Shown piece after piece: positions 32,938 to 41,567 of a stretch of DNA of 43,724 nucleotides (position 1 is the stretch's first letter; the number at the start of each line of letters is the position of its first letter). Source of the DNA: Flavobacteriaceae bacterium. GTDB lineage: Bacteria; Bacteroidota; Bacteroidia; Flavobacteriales; Flavobacteriaceae. Location: contig JALRBW010000027.1 in assembly GCA_023257625.1 (NCBI GenBank), positions 1 to 43,724 of the forward strand, written 5' to 3'. The notes beneath the pieces are model-generated. The model was not told the origin of the DNA, made no database searches, and saw only the letters and a list, made by a program, of their open reading frames with translations. The translations under genes and the position numbers were made by a program.

Positions 32938-33633
32938 TTAAAAAGTTATAATCCCTAAAGAGATTAGGTATTCTCTCATTTTTTCAAAAACCTCATCAAT
33001 TGTTAACTTTGTTACATCTATCTCAAAAGCGTCAAACGCCTTTTTAAGTGGAGAAATATCTCTTGTAGCATCTAGCCTATCACGGTGGAGTACATTTTGG
33101 AGAACAGAATGATAAGATTCATCAATTCCCGCCTTTTGTTGTTCTTCATATCGACGTTGTGCCCGAATTTCTGAAGTAGCCTTTAAAAAAAATTTACATT
33201 CAGCATGAGGTAACACCACGGTTCCAATATCTCTACCGTCCATTACAACACCTTTATTCAATGCAATTTGTTGTTGTTGTATTACCAAAAATTTACGTAT
33301 CTCTGCATTTGAAGCAAGGGTACTTACATGTAAATTTATTTCTGGATACCTAATCGCGTTAGAAATATCTTCACCGTTCAAGAAAATTATTTGACCCTTG
33401 GCTGTAGATTTAAATTCGATTTTTAAATCTGGAAGTGACTTGAGAAGCTGATCCAGTTGAAGTATATTGGAAAAACTGTTTTTTTTTAGTGCAAAATAAG
33501 TAACCGCTCGATACATGGCTCCTGTGTCCACATATATATAATATAGTTCTTTTGCCAATCGTTTGGCCAAGGTGCTTTTCCCTGTGGCTGCGGCTCCATC
33601 AATTGCAATATTTATTTTGTTCTCCGAAATCAA
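32938..33633 (-). CDS. cmk: Cytidylate kinase
   Basis: A 231-residue nucleoside-monophosphate kinase phosphorylating CMP and dCMP. The P-loop is GAAATGKSTLAK, followed by YVDTGAMYRAVTYFA, the substrate-binding VVMDGRDIGTVVLPHA, and the lid region with RAQRRYEEQ and RDRLDATRDISPL. It lies 12 bases after lon on the same strand, and just upstream of the rpsA promoter; cmk next to rpsA is a widespread order in bacteria. Confidence 0.95.
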   Translation of the reverse strand: MISENKINIAIDGAAATGKSTLAKRLAKELYYIYVDTGAMYRAVTYFALKKNSFSNILQLDQLLKSLPDLKIEFKSTAKGQIIFLNGEDISNAIRYPEINLHVSTLASNAEIRKFLVIQQQQIALNKGVVMDGRDIGTVVLPHAECKFFLKATSEIRAQRRYEEQQKAGIDESYHSVLQNVLHRDRLDATRDISPLKKAFDAFEIDVTKLTIDEVFEKMREYLISLGIITF

Positions 33634-33645
33634 AAATTAAATTGC

Positions 33646-36096
33646 TTATAATTTCTTTGCGTTTAGTGCTTTTTGCGAAGTTACAGCAATTTCAATGACT
33701 TCACTCATTTCATGAACGTAATGAAAAGTAAGTCCTTTAAGATAAGATTGATTAATTTCTTTAATATCCTTCTTATTACTCTCGCACAAAATTATCTCTT
33801 TAATTTTTGCTCTTTTTGCCGCTAATATTTTTTCTTTAATTCCCCCTACAGGAAGTACCTTTCCTCTTAAAGTAATTTCTCCTGTCATGGCAATGCTTTT
33901 CTTCACTCTGCATTGTGTAAATAGAGAAACTAATGAGGTCAACATGGTAATTCCAGCGCTTGGACCGTCTTTGGGGGTGGCCCCTTCGGGAACATGGATA
34001 TGAATATTATAAGAATCAAATTTAAATTCATTCAAACCGAATCGATCAGCATTAGCCTTGATATACTCGAGAGCAATAGTTGCAGATTCACGCATTATTT
34101 TACCCAAATTACCCGTAATATTTAATGCCCCTTTTCCAGGAGAAATTGCCGATTCAATAAATAAAATTTCACCGCCTACAGAGGTCCAAGCTAAACCAGT
34201 GACAACTCCTGCAACATGGTTATTTTCATATCCCTCCCTTTGAATAAGAGGTGGGCCCAAAAGGGTCGTTAAATCAGAAACTTCTGGCATAATTTTATAT
34301 TTTTCTTCCATTGCCACTGACTTGGCGGCATAACGAACTGCTTTAGCTACTTGCTTTTCTAGCCCGCGTACACCTGACTCTCGAGTGTACTGTTCAACTA
34401 TTTTAACTAAAACAGGTTTCTTTAATTTTAAATCATGTTTTTTTAAACCGTGTTCAGTTAATTGTTTTGGCAATAAAAATTTCTGGGCAATAGCCGTTTT
34501 TTCTTCTAACGTATACCCACTAACATTTATAATTTCCATTCTATCACGAAGAGCGGGTTGTAAGGCACTTAAATTATTAGCGGTAGCAATAAATAAAACT
34601 TTGGAAAGATCATACCCCATCTCTAAAAAATTATCATAAAAAGCACCATTTTGCTCAGGATCTAGCACTTCTAAAAGTGCAGCAGCAGGGTCACCTTGTG
34701 CTCCATTAGAAAGTTTGTCAATTTCATCTAAAACAAATACTGGATTTGAAGTACCTGCTTTTTTCAAGCTTTGAATGATCCTACCTGGTAAGGCTCCTAT
34801 GTAAGTTTTTCGGTGACCTCTTATCTCAGCTTCATCTCTCATTCCGCCTAAAGATATTCTAATATAAGATCGACCCAAGGCTTCAGCAATAGATTTTCCT
34901 AATGAGGTTTTACCCACTCCTGGAGGTCCATATAAACACAAAATTGGTGATTTCATGTCATTACGTAACTTCAAAACTGCTAAATATTCTACAACTCTTT
35001 TTTTAACTTCATCCAACCCAAAATGATCTCTGTCTAATATTTTTTTAGCACGATTTAAATCAAATTGATCTTCAGAAAATACACCCCAAGGCAAGTCCAA
35101 AAATAAATCTAAATAATTCCTTTGAACTGAATATTCAGCCACTTGAGGATTCATGCGTTGTAGTTTCATCAATTCTTTGTCAAAATGTTTTGCTATCTCA
35201 TCAGTCCATTTTTTAGCCTTTGCACGTTTTCGCATTTCTTCTACTTCTTCCTCATAAGAAACCCCTCCAAGTTCTTCTTGTATTGTTTTCATTTGCTGAT
35301 GAAGAAAATATTCTCGTTGTTGGGAATCCATTTCTGAACGAACGCGAGATTGAATATCATTTTTTAAAACCAATTTTTGATATTCTTCGTTCATATGACG
35401 TAAACACTTCAAAGCTCTCTGATGCAAACTTGGTTCAGTAAGTATATGTTGCTTTTCAGTTACTTTTACATTCATATTAGAAGCAACAAAATTGACTAAA
35501 AAAGAAGGGCTTTGTATATTTTTTATGGCAAAAGCTGCTTCAGAAGGTATATTCGGATTTTCTTGAATTATTTGAAGGGCAAGATCTTTAACAGAATCAA
35601 TAGTAGCATTAAATTCTTTGTCTTTTTTGTTAGGCAATAGTTCTTTTACCGATTTAATTTTTGCTTTCAAGTACGGTTTATCCGAAATAATCTGATCAAT
35701 TTCGAATCGTTTTTTTCCTTGAATAATAATAGTGGTATTGCCATCTGGCATTTTCAATACTCTTAATATTTGGGCAACAGTTCCTAAAGGGAAAATATCT
35801 TCAGGTCCAGGGTTTTCCACTTTTTCATTTTGTTGAGCCACCACACCAATTATTTTATCGGTAGTATTAGCTTCTTTTATTAACTGAATGGATTTGTCTC
35901 TACCAGCAGTTATTGGAATAACAACTCCTGGAAACAAAACTGTATTTCGAAGGGGTAAAATAGGAACAATTTCGGGAAGTGCTTCGTTTTCTAATGCCTC
36001 TTCATCTTCCGTGGTTAAAAGAGGAATTAAATCTGCTTCTGCTTCAATATCTTGTAATGACAAGTTGTCAATGCTATTAAAAATGGATCGCGCCAT
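33646..36096 (-). CDS. lon: ATP-dependent protease Lon
   Basis: An 816-residue Lon A protease degrading misfolded and regulatory proteins. The N-terminal substrate-binding domain begins at about residue 45 ([15 protein letters not shown]). The AAA+ module has Walker [10 protein letters not shown] and Walker [10 protein letters not shown]. The protease domain has catalytic serine in KDGPSAGIT (near residue 713) and catalytic lysine in the [14 protein letters not shown] motif (near residue 754). A 40-residue acidic N-terminal extension precedes the Lon domain, as is common in Bacteroidota. It is divergent from the ECF sigma gene across 172 bp; no CIRCE-like operator was seen. Confidence 0.97.
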   Translation of the reverse strand: MARSIFNSIDNLSLQDIEAEADLIPLLTTEDEEALENEALPEIVPILPLRNTVLFPGVVIPITAGRDKSIQLIKEANTTDKIIGVVAQQNEKVENPGPEDIFPLGTVAQILRVLKMPDGNTTIIIQGKKRFEIDQIISDKPYLKAKIKSVKELLPNKKDKEFNATIDSVKDLALQIIQENPNIPSEAAFAIKNIQSPSFLVNFVASNMNVKVTEKQHILTEPSLHQRALKCLRHMNEEYQKLVLKNDIQSRVRSEMDSQQREYFLHQQMKTIQEELGGVSYEEEVEEMRKRAKAKKWTDEIAKHFDKELMKLQRMNPQVAEYSVQRNYLDLFLDLPWGVFSEDQFDLNRAKKILDRDHFGLDEVKKRVVEYLAVLKLRNDMKSPILCLYGPPGVGKTSLGKSIAEALGRSYIRISLGGMRDEAEIRGHRKTYIGALPGRIIQSLKKAGTSNPVFVLDEIDKLSNGAQGDPAAALLEVLDPEQNGAFYDNFLEMGYDLSKVLFIATANNLSALQPALRDRMEIINVSGYTLEEKTAIAQKFLLPKQLTEHGLKKHDLKLKKPVLVKIVEQYTRESGVRGLEKQVAKAVRYAAKSVAMEEKYKIMPEVSDLTTLLGPPLIQREGYENNHVAGVVTGLAWTSVGGEILFIESAISPGKGALNITGNLGKIMRESATIALEYIKANADRFGLNEFKFDSYNIHIHVPEGATPKDGPSAGITMLTSLVSLFTQCRVKKSIAMTGEITLRGKVLPVGGIKEKILAAKRAKIKEIILCESNKKDIKEINQSYLKGLTFHYVHEMSEVIEIAVTSQKALNAKKL

Positions 36097-36268
36097 ATGT
36101 TTTTGTTTAAGTCATTCTGTCATTATATTCAACTTACTTTTAGGGAAATTCTCCAAAAAAGATAGAAATACAACTTTAATATAAATTAAAAACAATAGTT
36201 GTGCCATTCCTCTATCCAAAAGTGTAACATTTTAAATACTTTCGACTCTATAATAGAGTAACAAGCAA

Positions 36269-36823
36269 TTGAACTATCAAAAACAACATATCGATTTTTT
36301 ACTCCTTGCTTGTAAAAAAAAGGATCAAAAAGCACAAATGGAGCTCTACAGAAGATATCATGCCCCCTTATTTAAAGTGGCTTATAGTATTGTAAAAAAT
36401 GAAGACGATGCTTTAGATGTTTTACAAGAAAGTTTTATAGCTGCTTTTAAAAAAATTAATCAATTTCAAGGTGAGGGAAGTTTTGAAGGTTGGATACGAA
36501 AAATAGTGACCCGTAAGGGCATAAAAGTATTTCACCACAACAAAATTTGGCTAAGGGAAGATACTTTTGATAATACTATTGAAGTTTCAACGGAAATTGA
36601 AGATGAAGAAATTCCAATAGAAAGACAAAAAATTCAAAAAGATATACTAGATCGGGCTATGAAAGAAATTAATGATCGGTACCGATTAATACTTCAACTG
36701 TTTTATGTTGAAGGTTACGATCATAAAGAAATTAGTGAAATTACGGGTTGGAGCTATATTCAATGCCGAACAACATTGTCTAGAGCCAAACAACAATTAA
36801 AAAATAAATTAAAAAATGAATAA
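36269..36823 (+). CDS. ECF RNA polymerase sigma factor
   Basis: A 184-residue group IV sigma factor. Region 2 spans about residues 20-90 (LYRRYHAPLFKVAYSIVKNEDDALDVLQESFIAAF), with the -10 recognition helix around SFEGWIRKIVTRK. Region 4 is the C-terminal helix-turn-helix (YRLILQLFYVEGYDHKEISEITGW, then CRTTLSRAKQQLK). An acidic loop (TEIEDEEIPIE) joins the two. The start is TTG at 36269, since the next ATG would cut into region 2. It overlaps the putative anti-sigma gene by eight bases and heads a four-gene operon for exported proteins. The signal it answers to is unknown. Confidence 0.9.
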   Translation: MNYQKQHIDFLLLACKKKDQKAQMELYRRYHAPLFKVAYSIVKNEDDALDVLQESFIAAFKKINQFQGEGSFEGWIRKIVTRKGIKVFHHNKIWLREDTFDNTIEVSTEIEDEEIPIERQKIQKDILDRAMKEINDRYRLILQLFYVEGYDHKEISEITGWSYIQCRTTLSRAKQQLKNKLKNE

Positions 36824-37322
36824 AGATTGGGAAATTGTACTTAAGAATTGGGCGGATCATCAAAAAATTCCCCCAATTCCAAAAAATCATGAAACTTTAT
36901 TTGAAAAAAAACTTATCCAAGTTCAACAAAAAAGACGTTTTAAATATGGTTTAGCAGCTTCATTACTTCTTCTTTTTGGATTAAGTACTTCTTGGATATT
37001 AAATTCTGGTTTACCCACTCAAGAAAACATCCAAAAGTTTCAAAAAGCAGAATTTCAATTAATGCAAAATATTGATTTAGAATTTTCTCTTTTAATGAGC
37101 TTAGAAAATCCAAATACTAACGAAATCATTTTATCAGGATTAAAGAAGTTGAATCGTTTGCAAAAAGATTATCAAATATTATATACCAAATTGGAAAAAA
37201 ACCCAAATCAACCACAATTTATCCCTGCCTTACTTCAAAATCTCAATCTTCAAAGGGAACTTTTAAATACTTTAAATCAAGATTTAACACAACTTAAAAA
37301 CAATTCTTATGAAAGTTTATAA
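36816..37322 (+). CDS. Putative membrane-anchored anti-sigma factor
   Basis: A 168-residue protein with a cytoplasmic N-terminal segment of about 42 residues, one membrane helix (about 43-62, YGLAASLLLLFGLSTSWIL), and an extracytoplasmic part of about 105 residues rich in leucine, asparagine and glutamine with coiled-coil character. No HCCxxC zinc motif is present, so it is not a classic ZAS protein. The topology and the eight-base overlap with the sigma gene are what suggest anti-sigma function; direct sequence evidence is weak. It overlaps the next gene by 14 bases. Confidence 0.6.
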   Translation: MNKDWEIVLKNWADHQKIPPIPKNHETLFEKKLIQVQQKRRFKYGLAASLLLLFGLSTSWILNSGLPTQENIQKFQKAEFQLMQNIDLEFSLLMSLENPNTNEIILSGLKKLNRLQKDYQILYTKLEKNPNQPQFIPALLQNLNLQRELLNTLNQDLTQLKNNSYESL

Positions 37323-38361
37323 TAGTATTATTCTATTTATTTTTCTGCTATTTGCAGGATATGCTTACTCCCAGAATACCAAGGAATTTCACGAAGAAAT
37401 TGATGTGAATTCAAATGCCGAGGTTGAAATAAGAAATCAATTTGGTGATGTTACTGTAGTAAGTTGGGATGAAAATCGAGTTGTTATTGATGTTCTAGTA
37501 ACGGTAAAAGGAAAAAATCAAAATAAAATTGAGTCAAAACTTAATGAAATTGATATTGACTTTATACTTAATAAAAATAAGGTAATAGCTCACACTAAAA
37601 TTAATGAAGGATGGGGTATCGGCTGGTTTAACAGCAATAACCTTAATTATCAAATTGATTACGAAGTTAAAGTTCCCAAAAATAGTCCCTTGACAATTAA
37701 CAATGACTATGGGGCAATTGTAATTAATTCCATAAATGCACCTGTCTATCTTTCATGTGATTATGGAAAATTAGTGTTAGGTGATTTACTCTCTGACCAA
37801 AATGAATTGCATTTTGATTATACCACCAATTCTACTATTGATTTTATTAAAGGTGGGCATATTTATGCTGATTATTCTGGAATTGAAATCGCAGAAGCGG
37901 AAAATATTGAACTTAAGGCAGACTATACTAATGCAACCTTTTCAACCATTCAAAGCTTGCGCTTTAAAAACGATTATGGAAAATTAAGTGTTGATCAGGT
38001 GAATCAAATGGAAGGAGAAGGTGATTTTCTTGCTCTCCGAATAGGTGAAATTTATCGTGAAATAGACTTAAAGCATGAATTTGGTTCCATAAAAATAGAG
38101 CACATTATGCCCTCAGCAAAGCGAATAATAATAAATGCAGAATACACGGGAATTCAATTGGGTATTGATCCTAAATGGGATTATGAATATACATTTGATT
38201 TAGAATATGCTTCTCTAAAAGAAACACTAAACCTTACTCCAAAAATTGAGCGAGTTGAATCCAGGTATAAATACATTAATGGAACAGTTGGTGAAAATCC
38301 AATTTCTAAATTAATTGTTACCACTGAATTTGGTAATTTAAAACTTAACCCAAACCCTTAA
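37309..38361 (+). CDS. Exported DUF4097-like beta-repeat protein
   Basis: A 350-residue protein with a signal peptide (about 1-21, ending AYS|Q). The mature part is a beta-solenoid-like protein with a recurring turn [D/E]-[Y/F]-[G/S/T] followed by alternating hydrophobics: QFGDVTV (44), DYGAIVI (133), DYGKLVL (151), DYTTNST (170), DYSGIEI (188), DYTNATF (205), DYGKLSV (222), EFGSIKI (257), EYTGIQL (278), EYASLKE (299), EFGNLKL (340). Spacing is mostly 17-21 residues. It resembles DUF4097-type putative adhesins and should be periplasmic or surface-attached. No sorting domain is seen. Co-transcribed with the sigma and anti-sigma genes; function unknown. Confidence 0.72.
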   Translation: MKVYNSIILFIFLLFAGYAYSQNTKEFHEEIDVNSNAEVEIRNQFGDVTVVSWDENRVVIDVLVTVKGKNQNKIESKLNEIDIDFILNKNKVIAHTKINEGWGIGWFNSNNLNYQIDYEVKVPKNSPLTINNDYGAIVINSINAPVYLSCDYGKLVLGDLLSDQNELHFDYTTNSTIDFIKGGHIYADYSGIEIAEAENIELKADYTNATFSTIQSLRFKNDYGKLSVDQVNQMEGEGDFLALRIGEIYREIDLKHEFGSIKIEHIMPSAKRIIINAEYTGIQLGIDPKWDYEYTFDLEYASLKETLNLTPKIERVESRYKYINGTVGENPISKLIVTTEFGNLKLNPNP

Positions 38362-38365
38362 AACA

Positions 38366-39055
38366 ATGAAAAAAATCAATTTAATACTCCTCCTTTTTAC
38401 ATTTCAATTTTTCCTTTTTGCACAAAATTCTATCCGTAATGTTGGTTCCTATGATGGCATTCATGTTGCAGGCCATTACGAAGTTACTTTAGTTAACGGC
38501 AATGAAGGAACAATCAAACTCGAGGGAAATGAAAAAGATATTAATGAAATAGAGACCTATGTAAAAAACAACACTTTAATTATTAAGCAAAAAGAAAGTT
38601 CATGGTTTAGAAACTGGAATTCAAAAAAGGCAATAATTACAATTCCTGTAGAACAAATTTCATATACCAACCTAAGTGGTTCAGGTTTTATTCAATCAGA
38701 TATCATGCTACAAGGAAGTCATTTTAAAAGTATTGTTTCCGGATCAGGTAAAATTCAGCTAAAATTAAATACTCAAACTCTAGAAGGTAAAGTAATCGGT
38801 TCAGGTCATTTAATATTGAGTGGTACTTCAAATCATATTAATTTAAACGTTACTGGATCAGGAAAAATTAGCGCAGAAAGCATAGTCGCAAAAGATGGAG
38901 AAGCTACTATTACGGGATCAGGAAATATCTATATGTATTCAAATAATAGTCTTGAAGCTAAAATAACAGGATCTGGAAATTTGGTTTGTTTAGGAAGCCC
39001 TGAACGTCAAAAAACTAATATCACGGGTTCTGGTGATATTGAAATTCGAAATTAA
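38366..39055 (+). CDS. Head-GIN (DUF2807) putative surface protein
   Basis: A 229-residue exported protein with a signal peptide (1-20, ending LFAQ) and a single right-handed beta-helix-like DUF2807 domain. The family pattern is plain: start NVGSYDGIHVAGHYEV, EGNEKDINEIETYV, LIIKQKE, then seven GSG turns at about residues 105, 126, 145, 164, 184, 202 and 221, each followed by a strand (for example TGSGKISAE, TGSGNIYMY, TGSGDIEIR). Such proteins are annotated as putative auto-transporter adhesins, but their role is not established. Last gene of the sigma operon, four bases after the previous one. Its stop overlaps that of the convergent transporter. Confidence 0.85.
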   Translation: MKKINLILLLFTFQFFLFAQNSIRNVGSYDGIHVAGHYEVTLVNGNEGTIKLEGNEKDINEIETYVKNNTLIIKQKESSWFRNWNSKKAIITIPVEQISYTNLSGSGFIQSDIMLQGSHFKSIVSGSGKIQLKLNTQTLEGKVIGSGHLILSGTSNHINLNVTGSGKISAESIVAKDGEATITGSGNIYMYSNNSLEAKITGSGNLVCLGSPERQKTNITGSGDIEIRN

Positions 39056-40377
39056 GTTTTTTTCATCTTAGGAACTCGAAAAAGTAAAAGACCACCTAAA
39101 ATAAAAAACAAGGTGAAAATTAAAATTGAATTTCGCATACTCCCTGTAATCTGATCAATAATGCCAAATAACGACATCCCTATGATGATAGCAATTTTTT
39201 CTGCAACATCATAAAAACTAAAAAAGGATGTCGTGTCTTGGGTTATGGGTAATAATTTAGAGTAGGTTGATCTTGATAGTGCTTGGATAGCTCCCATTAC
39301 CATACCCACCATAGCGGCAACAACATAAAATTGGATGGGGGTATAAATATGATATGCAATAAAACAAAGTAAAGCCCAAATAGCGTTGATGATAATCAAA
39401 ACTTTTAAATTACCATATCGTTCAGAAGCTCGTGCAGTTAATGTAGCTCCTAGAATTCCTACAATTTGAATTAAAAGAATGCTAACAATAAGACCAATTG
39501 TTTTTTCGGAAGCACTTCCCCACCCTATTTCTTCTTCTCCAAAATAAGCAGCAACTAGAAGTACAGTTTGGAGGGCCATACTATACATAAAAAAGGCAAC
39601 TAAAAAACGTTTCAAACTAATATTTTTATCTAATTGATTCCATACGGATTTTAATTCTTTGTACCCATTCCATATTACATCTTTTGTAACCGTAACTTCT
39701 CGATTTCCTTTAGGCAAATAATAAAAAGAATATTGACTAAAAATAATCCACCAAATTCCTACTGTTATAAATGAATAGCGCATTGCCTTCATAGCAGCTT
39801 CACCTTCAGACCCAGTAATTCCATACCAATCCGGCTGTAAAACCATTGAAAGATTAAACAAAAGTAGCAGCACACTACCCACATAACCCATGGAAAACCC
39901 TTTGGCACTTACTCGATCTTGTTGTTCTGGAAAGGCAATATCTGGTAAATAGGAGTTATAAAAAACAAGACTTGACCAATACCCTATAAGGGCTAAGAAA
40001 TATATGATTAAACCTAAATAAATAGTATCTAATTGAAACCCATATAACCCCATACAACAAAAAGCACCTGTATAAACAAAGAACTTCATAAACCTTTTTT
40101 TGTTTCCAACATAATCAGCAATACCAGAAAGTAATGGAGACAAAAGTGCAACCACAATAAAAGCGGCGGCTGTAACAAAACTAATCATTGCTGTGTTTTT
40201 TACTTCATAATCAAAAACTTGAATAATATTGTTCTCTGCAAAAAGAGCCCCGTAATAAATTGGAAAAACAGCAGAAGAAATAACAAGTGGGTATACTGAA
40301 TTTGCCCAATCATAAAAAACCCAAGCATTGATAAGTTTCTTACTTCCTTTTCCTGGAATCGATGCCCCCAAAATCAT
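39052..40377 (-). CDS. MFS transporter, UMF1/Atg22-like
   Basis: A 441-residue integral membrane protein with about 12 hydrophobic helices and the UMF1/Atg22-like opening NAWVFYDWANSVYPLVISSAVFPIYYGAL. A central loop of about 40 residues (RNREVTVTKDVIWNGYKELKSV) separates two six-helix halves. Yeast Atg22 exports amino acids from the vacuole; bacterial members are uncharacterised, so only the class can be given. Converges on the sigma operon with a four-base overlap of stops. A TAAATTTG element ends five bases before its ATG. Confidence 0.86.
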   Translation of the reverse strand: MILGASIPGKGSKKLINAWVFYDWANSVYPLVISSAVFPIYYGALFAENNIIQVFDYEVKNTAMISFVTAAAFIVVALLSPLLSGIADYVGNKKRFMKFFVYTGAFCCMGLYGFQLDTIYLGLIIYFLALIGYWSSLVFYNSYLPDIAFPEQQDRVSAKGFSMGYVGSVLLLLFNLSMVLQPDWYGITGSEGEAAMKAMRYSFITVGIWWIIFSQYSFYYLPKGNREVTVTKDVIWNGYKELKSVWNQLDKNISLKRFLVAFFMYSMALQTVLLVAAYFGEEEIGWGSASEKTIGLIVSILLIQIVGILGATLTARASERYGNLKVLIIINAIWALLCFIAYHIYTPIQFYVVAAMVGMVMGAIQALSRSTYSKLLPITQDTTSFFSFYDVAEKIAIIIGMSLFGIIDQITGSMRNSILIFTLFFILGGLLLFRVPKMKKT

Positions 40378-40381
40378 GAAT

Positions 40382-40389
40382 CAAATTTA
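40382..40389 (-). promoter_or_regulatory. -7 element TAAATTTG abutting the MFS start codon
   Basis: On the minus strand TAAATTTG (40389-40382) is followed by ATTC and then the ATG (40377). If used, the message would be leaderless. No TTG sits at the right distance upstream, so support is partial. Confidence 0.35.
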
Positions 40390-40612
40390 GTTCTCCAATG
40401 TAGGAAAAATCATCGGGCTTTAAGTTTAATTTTTTCGATTGATTTTATTGAAAATTCATTATGTTCATTTTCCATTTGATTCTTTCACCAAATTGATTCT
40501 AAAACTCATTTTTGGGGAATGATAAATTTCAGTTGAATTTAAAAATTGTTTTGCAATTACAATTTCTATTTTGATCAAACAAAAAATTTTAAATCAATGG
40601 ATAAATCTTTCT

Positions 40613-40620
40613 TAATTTTG
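40613..40620 (+). promoter_or_regulatory. -7 element TAATTTTG of the msrB pair
   Basis: TAATTTTG matches TAnnTTTG and ends nine bases before the first msrB ATG, implying a leader of only a few bases. The -33 half is not clear. Confidence 0.45.
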
Positions 40621-40629
40621 AAATAAAAA

Positions 40630-41118
40630 ATGAAAAAGTTAGCACTACTCACTATAATAATCCTTTTCATTTCTTGCAATGGAAACTCTCAAAGTACAGA
40701 AAAAAAAGAGAAAATTTATCCTATTTCTAAAACCGATGAAGAATGGAAAGCACAACTTCCTGAAATGGCGTATTACGTATTACGCCAATCAGGAACAGAA
40801 CGTGCTTTTTCAGGTCAATTAAATTACAATAAAGAAATGGGAACTTATGTTTGTGCAGGATGCCAAACCCCACTTTATGAATCGGTACATAAATACGATT
40901 CAGGATCAGGTTGGCCTTCATTTGATCGGGGTATTGATCCCAATATTGAATATGATGTAGACTACAAGATAGGTTATGCACGAACAGAAGTAAAATGTAG
41001 TACATGTGGTGGACATCTAGGTCATGTTTTTAATGATGGCCCACGAAGTACAACCGGGAATCGGCATTGTATAAATTCTGCTGCATTACAATTTATTCCT
41101 TCAGATGGAGAAAAATAA
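40630..41118 (+). CDS. msrB: Lipoprotein methionine-R-sulfoxide reductase MsrB
   Basis: A 162-residue MsrB reducing methionine-R-sulfoxide in oxidised proteins. A type II signal peptide ends in the lipobox LFISC, with Cys16 as lipidated residue, so it acts in the periplasm or at the outer membrane. Zinc cysteines are Cys75/Cys78 (CAGC) and Cys123/Cys126 (CSTC), and the catalytic cysteine is Cys147 in GNRHCINSA. The SGSGWPSF block lacks the cysteine that the next gene has just before GWPSF. Overlaps the second msrB by 14 bases, indicating coupled translation. Confidence 0.93.
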   Translation: MKKLALLTIIILFISCNGNSQSTEKKEKIYPISKTDEEWKAQLPEMAYYVLRQSGTERAFSGQLNYNKEMGTYVCAGCQTPLYESVHKYDSGSGWPSFDRGIDPNIEYDVDYKIGYARTEVKCSTCGGHLGHVFNDGPRSTTGNRHCINSAALQFIPSDGEK

Positions 41119-41515
41119 ACGTTACCCAGTTGAAAAAACAGAGGAAGAATGGAAAGCACAGCTAGGTGATTCTTCCTACCATATTCTAAGAGAAAAAGGC
41201 ACAGAATATCCTTATACGGGAGAATACAATACTCACTTTGAAAAAGGTTTATATAGCTGCAAAGGATGTGGTGCAGATTTATTTGAATCTCCTCATAAAT
41301 TTGAAAGTCATTGTGGTTGGCCTAGCTTTGACGAAGCATTGCCAGGTTCCATAGAGTATCTCCCAGATAATAATCATGGCATGCAAAGAATTGAAATTAT
41401 TTGTATACAATGTGGTGGTCACCAAGGGCATGTTTTTCAAGACGGCCCCACATCAACAGGAAAGCGTTATTGTGTTAATTCTGCAAGTATCATCTTCAAA
41501 CCAAGCTCTAAATAG
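41105..41515 (+). CDS. msrB: Cytoplasmic methionine-R-sulfoxide reductase MsrB
   Basis: A 136-residue MsrB with no signal peptide, hence cytoplasmic. Zinc cysteines are Cys52/Cys55 (CKGC) and Cys100/Cys103 (CIQC); the catalytic cysteine is Cys123 in GKRYCVNSA. Cys70 in SHCGWPSF is an extra cysteine near the active site compared with its lipoprotein neighbour. The two share the EEWKAQL...GTE opening and clearly arose by duplication. The start ATG lies inside the end of the upstream msrB. Confidence 0.93.
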   Translation: MEKNKRYPVEKTEEEWKAQLGDSSYHILREKGTEYPYTGEYNTHFEKGLYSCKGCGADLFESPHKFESHCGWPSFDEALPGSIEYLPDNNHGMQRIEIICIQCGGHQGHVFQDGPTSTGKRYCVNSASIIFKPSSK

Positions 41516-41537
41516 GCCAACTTTGCTAACAGTTTTG

Positions 41538-41545
41538 TAGTTTTG
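41538..41545 (+). promoter_or_regulatory. -7 element TAGTTTTG upstream of lpdA
   Basis: TAGTTTTG ends 22 bases before the lpdA ATG at 41568. It suggests lpdA has its own promoter. No TTG lies 17-23 bases upstream. Confidence 0.45.
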
Positions 41546-41567
41546 TGCCGAATTTAATCATCATTTC

